This document shows positions 1-5,172 of a stretch of 5,172 nucleotides of DNA, piece after piece; positions within the stretch are counted from its first letter, which is position 1, and each line of letters opens with the position of its first letter. Under the pieces are notes generated by a model. It saw nothing but the letters and a program-made list of their open reading frames with translations. It did no database searches and was not told the DNA's origin. The stretch lies in the NCBI GenBank assembly GCA_946615455.1, contig CAMOHN010000078.1, forward strand, positions 1 through 5,172, in the 5' to 3' direction. Made by a program: the position numbers and the translations under genes. This DNA comes from an uncultured Bacteroidales bacterium (GTDB taxonomy: Bacteria > Bacteroidota > Bacteroidia > Bacteroidales > Paludibacteraceae).

Positions 1-835
1 GGGGCAGATTGGGGTGGTCGTGTCCGGCAGGAAAGCCGAACAGGACAGGAAAGTCATAGTCAGCGACGGCTTGGGCAATGGTCTGCATGACCGAGCAGGA
101 CATACCCGGGTCGTCCTCACAGTCTGTCATCTGTCCCACGACCAGTCCGCTGATATGTGCCAGCACGCCGCTCATACGCAGGTTGTTCATCATACGGTCG
201 ATGTGGTAGTGTCGTTCGGATATATCTTCTATAAAGAGGATATGTTGTTTCTCCTTGCCGTCAGCCACCAGTTTGTCCAATCCCAATGGAGTGGCTTGCA
301 AGCCATAGAGTACACTGAGGTTGCCGCCGATGAGTTTGCCGCAGGCTTGCCCATGGCGGTTGAGTTCATGAGCGGGCAGGACATAGCGTAAGGGGGTCCC
401 CTCAACGGCTTGCACCCACTGCTCCAACGCGGCATGGTCGTTGTCCTGAACAGCTTGGGAAAGGCCTTTGCACATCATAGCATGGAGCGACACCCTCCCC
501 TGACGGGCACACCATTGGTGCAAACAGGTGATGTCCGAAAAGCCGACAATGAGTGGCAAGTGCTGCTCGGGTGTCCAATGGGGCAAGCTGTCTATAATCT
601 GCTGCAAGCCATAGCCGCCACGAGCACAGAGAACGACATCGTTTTGCGAATCGGTGATGGCTTCCATAAGGTCCTGCAAGCGCTCTTGAGCCGTAGCAGC
701 AAAGCGGCCGTAGCGTGAGCGGGCGCAGCGTCCTTCGCCAACTTGCCACCCAATATGACGAAAATATGTTTCTGTTAGGTCGATTAACTGCGGGTCAATG
801 GCTCCCGATGGAGAAATGATTTGTAGGCGGTGCAT
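1..835 (-). CDS. LD-carboxypeptidase, peptidase family S66 (LdcA-like), C-terminus cut by window edge
   Basis: The gene reads leftward from ATG at 835-833 and stays open to the window edge, giving 278 residues; an in-frame TAA lies five codons upstream of the ATG, which fixes the start. Family S66 enzymes cut the L-D bond that releases terminal D-Ala from murein tetrapeptides during cytoplasmic peptidoglycan recycling. Family landmarks are visible in order: an ISPSG start (residues 7-11), CARGGYG (70-76), GFSDIT (98-103), GGNLSVL (170-176), LFIEDISE (200-207) and GFPAGH (267-272). Ser100, Glu203 and His272 fit the Ser-Glu-His triad; their spacing (103 and 69) is within one residue of that in Pseudomonas aeruginosa LdcA (Ser115, Glu217, His285). 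There is no signal peptide, so it is probably cytoplasmic. About 20-30 C-terminal residues are missing beyond the edge. The related self-immunity enzyme MccF belongs to the same family, but nothing here suggests that role. Confidence 0.93.
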   Translation of the reverse strand, partial: MHRLQIISPSGAIDPQLIDLTETYFRHIGWQVGEGRCARSRYGRFAATAQERLQDLMEAITDSQNDVVLCARGGYGLQQIIDSLPHWTPEQHLPLIVGFSDITCLHQWCARQGRVSLHAMMCKGLSQAVQDNDHAALEQWVQAVEGTPLRYVLPAHELNRHGQACGKLIGGNLSVLYGLQATPLGLDKLVADGKEKQHILFIEDISERHYHIDRMMNNLRMSGVLAHISGLVVGQMTDCEDDPGMSCSVMQTIAQAVADYDFPVLFGFPAGHDHPNLP

Positions 836-861
836 GATGAATGATTATAAAAATATGCCTG

Positions 862-892
862 CAAAAGTAAGGGAAGAAATAGATTTGCACAA
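862..892 (-). promoter_or_regulatory. Bacteroidota-type promoter for the LD-carboxypeptidase gene
   Basis: On the minus strand, TTG at 892-890 is followed after exactly 20 nt by TACTTTTG at 869-862. This matches the known Bacteroides sigma-ABfr consensus (TTG, 19-21 nt, TAnnTTTG). Transcription would begin around 854-857, leaving a leader of roughly 20 nt before the ATG at 835. There is no clear Shine-Dalgarno sequence, as is usual in this phylum. The start site is inferred from the motif only. Confidence 0.75.
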
Positions 893-915
893 ATGAAATC
901 GTCATTGTACTTTTG
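885..915 (+). promoter_or_regulatory. Bacteroidota-type promoter for the HU / HU-LysM operon
   Basis: TTG at 885-887 is followed after exactly 20 nt by TACTTTTG at 908-915, again fitting the Bacteroides consensus. Transcription would start at about 920-923, so the leader before the ATG at 936 is only about 13-16 nt; it is A- and C-rich with no Shine-Dalgarno sequence. The -33 element lies 2 bp from the -33 element of the opposite promoter, and both -7 boxes have the same sequence. It probably drives all plus-strand genes in the window, since the later gaps are too small for another obvious promoter. Confidence 0.78.
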
Positions 916-935
916 CCGCGCAAAACACTAAACCC

Positions 936-1208
936 ATGACGACAAAAGAACTGACTGCCCGGATAGCCTCTCGCACGGGCATGACCAAGCGTATGACAGC
1001 GACTTTGCTGGACGCGACCGTAGGAGTCATTGCTGATGCGCTGAACAATGACCAAGTGGTGGTACTGCAGAACTTCGGCATTTTGTCCACCAAGGAGCGT
1101 CCTGCGCGCCGTGTAGTCAATCCAAAGACCGGACAAGAACAGGTGTCAGCCGCTAAACGCGTGGTAACTTTCCGTCCTAATCCAACCCTTAAAGAGCAAG
1201 CCCGATGA
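936..1208 (+). CDS. HU-family DNA-binding protein (nucleoid protein)
   Basis: The product is 90 residues, the standard length of bacterial HU/IHF subunits, which dimerise and bend DNA in the nucleoid. The N-terminal helical region (about 1-40) carries the usual helix-turn-helix-like dimer core, starting TTKELTARIA. It is followed by the strand segment QNFGIL (45-50) in place of the usual GFGTF, and by the DNA-binding arm with RRVVNPKTGQ (58-67). Pro63 sits at the position of the intercalating proline in classical HU. The end, FRPNPTLKEQA, matches the typical FKPGKALK tail. The ATG at 936 lies just after the predicted promoter and gives the canonical N-terminus. The stop codon overlaps the next start (ATGA), so translation of the following HU fusion is probably coupled. 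Sequence alone cannot say whether it forms homodimers or pairs with the fusion protein. It is probably one of several HU paralogues in the genome. Confidence 0.93.
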   Translation: MTTKELTARIASRTGMTKRMTATLLDATVGVIADALNNDQVVVLQNFGILSTKERPARRVVNPKTGQEQVSAAKRVVTFRPNPTLKEQAR

Positions 1209-2206
1209 GCGAAGAGAACAACAAACTCAGTTGGGTAGTCCTTCGTCAATCGGTTGCTGCCCGTACAGAAACAGACGACAAGGTGGTCAAGGTCTTTATG
1301 GAAGCCTTGACGGCATGCCTGACCGAAGCCTTGTCTGAGCAAGAGAATGTGCGCCTGAACGGACTGGGAACATTCCGTTCACAAAAGGTGGCAGAGCGTC
1401 GCAGCGTGCATGTTCGCACGGGCGAGGCCATCACTATTCCTGCATATAATAAAATCAGTTTCACATCCGAAGCATCTGTCAAGCAGGCTATCAACTATGC
1501 TCCGTCGTCCCTCACGCCCAACGAAGACCCACTGCGCAAACTCAGTGAACAAGCCGACGAGATTGTAGGCCTATTGGCTGATATGGGACAGACCATCGGT
1601 GACGAAAAGCCGGAACAAGTGAAAGAACCGGAGAAACCGGAAGTACCTGAGCAAGAGAAAGAACCTGAGAAACAGCAAGTTGATGATAAACCATCAGAAA
1701 ATAGCAAACGCCCTTCGCGTGGCTGGCTCTATACGGGCATAGCCATGGGTATAGCCTGTCTAATGCTGGTTGGAGCCTACTTTGTTCTGCAACAGCGTCT
1801 GGAAGCGTGGATAGACACGCTGCGTGAAAAGACCGAACTGACCGAGGTACTTGATGACGAGCAAATAGAAGAAGAACTGACCGATGTGCTGACCGAACAG
1901 AACGAGCCGGAAGAGCCTGCTGTCCCGAGCGGCATCTATGCCGAGCGCGACTATAGCCGTCTTATCACAACCGAGCGTATCACACCGGGCAGCAGACTGG
2001 CTTGGATTGCATGGAAATACTACGGCAAAAAGGACTTGTGGGTCTTCCTTTACGAGGCCAATCGTGACCGGCTGACCAATCCGAGCGACATACTGATAGG
2101 CACCCCCATCCGCGTGCCCGAATTGGACGAACGGCTTAAAGACACCTCGTTGGTCGAGACAAGGCAACTGATTGAGCGATTGCGGATCGAATATATCGGG
2201 CATTAA
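1205..2206 (+). CDS. Membrane-anchored HU-domain protein with C-terminal LysM-like domain
   Basis: This 333-residue protein has a clear modular build. Residues 1 to about 98 form an HU-like domain (LSWVVLRQSVAARTE, then LNGLGTF at 51-57 and an arm with RTGEAITIP at 71-79). Residues 99-172 are a linker, acidic and rich in Pro, Glu and Lys around 134-162, with two KEPEK units. A single transmembrane helix spans about 174-196; the basic KRPSR just before it favours an N-in, C-out orientation. An acidic stalk follows (about 200-240), and residues 253-307 resemble a LysM fold (PGSRLAWIAWKYYG, LYEAN, then GTPIRVPE), expected to bind peptidoglycan in the periplasm. A short helical tail ends the protein. 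The start overlaps the upstream HU stop by 4 nt. I infer a DNA-to-wall tether; HU or HU-CCDC81 domains joined to SPOR domains are known in this phylum and are analogous. The LysM call is the less certain part. Confidence 0.85.
   Translation: MSEENNKLSWVVLRQSVAARTETDDKVVKVFMEALTACLTEALSEQENVRLNGLGTFRSQKVAERRSVHVRTGEAITIPAYNKISFTSEASVKQAINYAPSSLTPNEDPLRKLSEQADEIVGLLADMGQTIGDEKPEQVKEPEKPEVPEQEKEPEKQQVDDKPSENSKRPSRGWLYTGIAMGIACLMLVGAYFVLQQRLEAWIDTLREKTELTEVLDDEQIEEELTDVLTEQNEPEEPAVPSGIYAERDYSRLITTERITPGSRLAWIAWKYYGKKDLWVFLYEANRDRLTNPSDILIGTPIRVPELDERLKDTSLVETRQLIERLRIEYIGH
1621..1675 (+). repeat. Imperfect in-frame direct repeat in the Pro/Glu/Lys linker
   Basis: A 19-nt unit at 1621-1639 (GAAAGAACCGGAGAAACCG) recurs at 1657-1675 with 17 of 19 bases the same. 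The offset is 36 nt, or 12 codons, so both copies encode KEPEK in the same frame. Such units can expand or contract without breaking the reading frame, changing only the length of the cytoplasmic linker before the membrane helix. Confidence 0.7.
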
Positions 2207-2224
2207 GACAGAGATTGTATCGTT

Positions 2225-4975
2225 ATGGAGTCCAAATCGATTCACATAGTCGGAGCACGCACCCACAACCTTAGGAACATCTCGCTGCATATTCCCGCCG
2301 AACAGATGACAGTCATCACCGGCGTGTCGGGCAGCGGCAAGTCGTCCTTGGCCTTTGACACTCTCTATGCCGAAGGACAACGCCGTTATGTGGAGAGTTT
2401 GAGCGCTTATGCGCGGCAGTTTCTCGGGCGTATGCAAAAGCCCGATGTCGATCGCATAGACAACATACCGCCTGCCATTGCCATCGAGCAAAAAACGACG
2501 GCACGCAATCCCCGCTCGACCGTGGGCACGGTGACCGAAATCTATGAGTACCTCAAGCTCATGTACGCCCGCATAGGTCGCACCTATTCGCCTGTCAGCG
2601 GTGAGGAAGTGAAGAAACACACCATCGGTGATGTGGTCGCCGTTTTGCAGGCCCAGCAGCCCGGCACACGAGTGTTCCTGCTCGCGCCATTACCGTCGGA
2701 CAAGTTGTTGGCTGAACAAGTCGGTCTGTGGCAAAAGCAAGGTTTTGCCCGTCTTTGGCAAGCGGGCGAGACGCTCCGAATGCGCGACATCGACCCGGGA
2801 CATCTCAAACGGGAAGGCTTGTATCTGCTTGTTGATCGTGTCATTACCGACGGCGAGCAGGCGACCGCCAACCGCTTTGCCGATTCGGTGCAAACGGCTT
2901 TCTATGAGGGCAATGGTGCCTGCCGCCTGTTGCTGCAGGACAAAGAGGGCGAACGGACGATGGACTTTTCTGAACGCTTTGAGGCAGACGGCATCCGTTT
3001 TATGGAGCCCTCGGAGCATCTGTTCGACTTCAACAACCCTCTGGGTGCCTGCCCCACTTGTGGCGGATTCGGCAATGTGATAGGCATAGACCCCGACCTG
3101 GTGGTGCCCGACAAGTCACTCTCAGTCTATGACGGAGCCATCGCCTGCTGGCATGGCGAAAAGATGAGCCAATGGAACGACCGCTTGGTCATGAACGCCC
3201 ACAAGTTTGATTTCCCCATCCATACACCCTACTACGCTTTGACCCAAGAGCAGAAGAACCTGCTGTGGAAAGGCAATGCTTATTTTAGTGGTCTGGACGC
3301 TTTCTTCCACGAGTTGGAAGCCCAACAATATGCCAAATTGCAGTATCGCGTGCTGCTGGCTCGCTACCGTGGCAAGTCCGTATGCCCCGACTGTGAAGGC
3401 ATGCGTTTGCGCAAAGAGGCAGGCTATGTCAAGATGGACGGCAAGTCAATTGTCGATCTATGCCGTATGCCGGTGAGCGAGTTGCAAGTGTGGTTTGACC
3501 ATATCCGGCTGACCCAAGCCGAGCAACAGACCGTAGCCCAACTGCTTAACGAAGTGCGCTCACGCCTGCAGTTCATGCACGATGTGGGACTGAGTTATCT
3601 GACATTGAACCGCCAGAGCAACACTTTGTCCGGCGGTGAAAGCCAGCGTATCAATCTTGCCAAGTCGCTGGGCAGCAGTCTGGTAGGTTCACTCTATGTC
3701 TTGGATGAGCCGAGCATCGGTCTGCACCCGCGTGACACTCAGCGGCTCATTGGTGTGTTGCGTCAGTTGCGCGATTTGGGCAACACCATCGTGGTTGTTG
3801 AGCACGACGATGAGATACAGCGAGCCGCCGACCATATCGTAGAGATTGGTCCGGGCGCCGGTCAGCACGGCGGCAACATCACATACGAGGGCAAGCCCCG
3901 TTTGGAGAAATTCACCTACGACATACCCTCTTCACGACGCCCGTGGAACAACTTTATCCAAGTCATCGGTGCCGCCGAGAACAACCTCAAGAACCTGACC
4001 GTCCGTTTCCCGTTGGGTGTGATGACGGTCATCACCGGCGTTTCGGGCAGCGGCAAGTCATCGTTGGTAAGCAAGGTGCTCTACCCTGCCTTGAAGAAGC
4101 ATTATGGCGGTGTGGCAGACCGCACAGGTGACTTTGGCAGTCTGGGCGGCAGCCTGCACTTGTTGCACGACATCGAGATGGTGGACCAGAACCCGCTCTC
4201 GCGCTCATCACGCTCTAATCCAGTCACCTACCTGAAAGCCTATGAGGAGATCCGCCGTCTGATGGCAGACCAACAACTGTCAAAACAACTCAATCTGACC
4301 CCGGCGCACTTTTCTTTTAATACACCGGGAGGACGCTGCGAAGCCTGTCAGGGCGGAGGTACCATCACCATTGCCATGCAGTTCATGGCTGACATAGTCA
4401 TGGAGTGCGAGCACTGCCACGGCAAACGCTTCAAGCAGGACATACTGGATGTGCAATACCGAGGCAAGAATATCTACGACATCTTGCAAATGACTGTAAC
4501 AGAAGCCATCGCCTTTTTTGAGCAGGATCCTGACTGCCTCCGTATTGTTCAACGGCTCAAGCCCTTGGAGGATGTGGGTATCGGCTATGTCAAACTGGGT
4601 CAGTCCTCATCGACCTTGTCGGGCGGCGAGAGCCAGCGTGTCAAGTTGGCATCGTTCCTTGCCCAAGAGGACAATGCCCCCACCCTGTTCATCTTTGACG
4701 AGCCGACCACCGGCTTGCACCATACGGACATACGCGTGCTGCTGCATGCCATGAATCGGCTCATTGAACGCGGACATACGGTGCTCATCATCGAGCACAA
4801 TCCGGAGGTCATTCTGGCAGCCGACCATGTGATTGACCTCGGTCCGGAGGGTGGCAACGAGGGCGGTCAGATCGTTGTAGAAGGTACACCCGAACAGGTC
4901 ATGCAATGCCCAAACAGTTACACAGGAAAGTGCCTTAAACAGATAGTTGAAAAGTCGAAAGTCGAAAGACAATAG
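2225..4975 (+). CDS. uvrA: UvrA-family excinuclease ABC subunit A
   Basis: The 916-residue product is near full UvrA length (usually about 930-960). UvrA is the dimeric ATPase that finds helix-distorting DNA damage and loads UvrB in nucleotide excision repair. Both ABC modules are complete: Walker A at 33-41 and 605-613 (GVSGSGKSS in each), signatures LSGGESQR at 468-475 and 798-805, and Walker B/catalytic Glu at LDEP (493-496) and FDEP (824-827). The segment from IPPAIAIEQK to EIYEYLKLMYARIG precedes the UvrB-binding region. The second zinc finger is intact (C705, C708, C728, C731; CX2CX19CX2C). The first keeps only CPTC (276-279); its usual upstream CxxC is replaced around residues 253-256 (EADG). 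Another CxxC, CPDC, lies at 387-390. The start follows the HU-LysM stop by 18 nt without a Shine-Dalgarno. It could be a lineage-specific UvrA paralogue, with a canonical copy elsewhere. Confidence 0.94.
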   Translation: MESKSIHIVGARTHNLRNISLHIPAEQMTVITGVSGSGKSSLAFDTLYAEGQRRYVESLSAYARQFLGRMQKPDVDRIDNIPPAIAIEQKTTARNPRSTVGTVTEIYEYLKLMYARIGRTYSPVSGEEVKKHTIGDVVAVLQAQQPGTRVFLLAPLPSDKLLAEQVGLWQKQGFARLWQAGETLRMRDIDPGHLKREGLYLLVDRVITDGEQATANRFADSVQTAFYEGNGACRLLLQDKEGERTMDFSERFEADGIRFMEPSEHLFDFNNPLGACPTCGGFGNVIGIDPDLVVPDKSLSVYDGAIACWHGEKMSQWNDRLVMNAHKFDFPIHTPYYALTQEQKNLLWKGNAYFSGLDAFFHELEAQQYAKLQYRVLLARYRGKSVCPDCEGMRLRKEAGYVKMDGKSIVDLCRMPVSELQVWFDHIRLTQAEQQTVAQLLNEVRSRLQFMHDVGLSYLTLNRQSNTLSGGESQRINLAKSLGSSLVGSLYVLDEPSIGLHPRDTQRLIGVLRQLRDLGNTIVVVEHDDEIQRAADHIVEIGPGAGQHGGNITYEGKPRLEKFTYDIPSSRRPWNNFIQVIGAAENNLKNLTVRFPLGVMTVITGVSGSGKSSLVSKVLYPALKKHYGGVADRTGDFGSLGGSLHLLHDIEMVDQNPLSRSSRSNPVTYLKAYEEIRRLMADQQLSKQLNLTPAHFSFNTPGGRCEACQGGGTITIAMQFMADIVMECEHCHGKRFKQDILDVQYRGKNIYDILQMTVTEAIAFFEQDPDCLRIVQRLKPLEDVGIGYVKLGQSSSTLSGGESQRVKLASFLAQEDNAPTLFIFDEPTTGLHHTDIRVLLHAMNRLIERGHTVLIIEHNPEVILAADHVIDLGPEGGNEGGQIVVEGTPEQVMQCPNSYTGKCLKQIVEKSKVERQ
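2306..2351 (+). repeat. Direct repeat copy 1: first Walker A segment of uvrA
   Basis: These 46 nt, covering the first Walker A region, match 4022-4067 at 42 of 46 positions; all four differences are at third codon positions. The copies are 1716 nt apart, a multiple of three. The likeness reflects the ancient duplication of ATPase modules in UvrA combined with similar codon choice, so it is not a mobile element. Confidence 0.85.
4022..4067 (+). repeat. Direct repeat copy 2: second Walker A segment of uvrA
   Basis: This is the partner of 2306-2351, covering the second Walker A (residues 605-613). It differs from the first copy only at four silent third positions. Confidence 0.85.
4951..4971 (+). 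repeat. Short heptanucleotide tandem repeat at the 3' end of uvrA
   Basis: AAAGTCG occurs twice in a row (4951-4957, 4958-4964), followed by a degenerate third copy AAAGACA (4965-4971) that runs into the TAG stop at 4973-4975. It encodes the hydrophilic tail KSKVER. Because the unit is 7 nt, gain or loss of a copy would shift the frame and alter only the last few residues of UvrA, together with the spacing to the next gene. Confidence 0.7.
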
Positions 4976-4987
4976 TCAAAAGATTGT

Positions 4988-5172
4988 ATGCTTAGTGTCG
5001 AACATATCAGTATGGAGTTTTCGTCTCGGCCGGTGCTGGACGATATCTCGTTTCTGATTCACAAGAACGACCGTATCGCGTTGGTGGGTAAGAACGGAGC
5101 AGGCAAAACCACGCTGCTGCGTCTGTTGGCAGGGGAGTACGAGCCTACAGCCGGTCGCATAGTCCGTGAGGG
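4988..5172 (+). CDS. ABC-F family ATP-binding protein, N-terminus only (cut by window edge)
   Basis: An open frame starts at ATG 4988, 12 nt after the uvrA stop, and runs off the window after 61 complete codons. It opens with MLSVEHISMEF, then VLDDISFLIHKNDRIALVG and a Walker A at 34-42 (GKNGAGKTT), followed by LLRLLAG and EPTAGRI. This soluble ABC start, with KNDRIALVGKNGAGKTT, is typical of ABC-F proteins: tandem-ATPase cytosolic proteins without membrane domains that act on ribosomes as translation factors or, in some members, give antibiotic protection. The signature motifs, the inter-domain linker and the second ATPase module lie outside the window, so the subfamily (Uup, EttA, YheS-like or other) cannot be assigned. 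It could in principle be the ATPase of an ABC transporter, but the start resembles ABC-F more. It probably shares the transcript with uvrA. Confidence 0.8.
   Translation, partial: MLSVEHISMEFSSRPVLDDISFLIHKNDRIALVGKNGAGKTTLLRLLAGEYEPTAGRIVRE

Larger units (their letters stand above)
861..916. repeat. Inverted repeat formed by the two -7 boxes of the divergent promoters
   Basis: GCAAAAGTA at 861-869 is the perfect reverse complement of TACTTTTGC at 908-916, and TTTG at 884-887 mirrors CAAA at 890-893 around the same centre (about 888.5). The DNA between these arms does not pair. The symmetry therefore comes from two facing promoter elements rather than from a hairpin terminator. It could also serve as a binding site for a dimeric regulator, but nothing in the sequence shows that directly. 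Confidence 0.8.

Noticed and set aside
14..718. Plus-strand open frames at 14-391 and 410-718 over the left part of the window.
   Set aside because: They lie antisense to the LD-carboxypeptidase, whose catalytic motifs and promoter are clear on the minus strand; their translations show no domain.
861..916. The inverted repeat as a bidirectional terminator or hairpin RNA.
   Set aside because: The 9-nt arms are 38 nt apart and lie upstream of both genes; each arm fits a promoter -7 box, and no run of T follows.
1760..2620. A 286-codon open frame on the minus strand spanning the end of the HU-LysM gene and the start of uvrA.
   Set aside because: It is antisense to two well-supported genes, including the first Walker A of UvrA, and its product shows no recognisable family or domain pattern. 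It has no plausible promoter.
2628..3080. A 150-codon plus-strand open frame inside uvrA.
   Set aside because: It is an out-of-frame shadow rich in Arg, Ser and Cys; the UvrA frame through the same region is continuous and carries family motifs.
2212..4989. The 9-mer AGATTGTAT found just upstream of uvrA (2212-2220) and at the ABC-F start (4981-4989).
   Set aside because: The two copies stand at different distances from the start codon and one overlaps the ATG, so a shared regulatory role is unlikely; chance is enough to explain it.
1..5172. Signs of a mobile element, phage or defence island.
   Set aside because: No transposase, integrase, terminal repeats or tRNA were found, and the genes are housekeeping types with similar codon use throughout.

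Overview
The window looks like chromosomal DNA from a member of the Bacteroidota, most likely order Bacteroidales; the genus cannot be fixed from the sequence. Three things support this. Two promoters match the Bacteroides-type consensus (TTG, about 20 nt, TAnnTTTG). None of the start codons has a clear Shine-Dalgarno sequence. The genes also include a membrane-anchored HU fusion protein of a kind typical of this phylum.

Layout: positions 1-835 (minus strand, cut by the left edge) encode an LD-carboxypeptidase of peptidase family S66. A 100-nt divergent intergenic region (836-935) follows, with two back-to-back promoters arranged as a dyad centred at about 888.5. The plus strand then carries a compact, probably co-transcribed set: a 90-residue HU-family DNA-binding protein (936-1208); a 333-residue HU-domain/transmembrane/LysM-like protein overlapping it by 4 nt (1205-2206); a UvrA-family protein (2225-4975) after an 18-nt gap; and, 12 nt later, the first 61 codons of an ABC-F type ATPase (from 4988, cut by the right edge). 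No RNA genes, insertion sequences, CRISPR arrays or convincing terminators were seen, and no stretch over 300 bases lacks a gene.

How the genes may work together: the two HU-type proteins are probably made as a coupled pair, one free in the nucleoid and one fixed in the inner membrane with a predicted peptidoglycan-binding domain outside. This gives a plausible physical link between chromosome and cell wall. The divergent partner acts on peptidoglycan peptides, and its promoter lies so close to that of the HU operon that the two probably cannot be occupied fully independently. The downstream UvrA protein recognises DNA damage, and the ABC-F protein probably acts on ribosomes; their link to the HU pair may be only genomic compactness. 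The most interesting items are the HU-TM-LysM protein, the symmetric divergent promoter, and the UvrA that lacks one cysteine pair of its first zinc finger.
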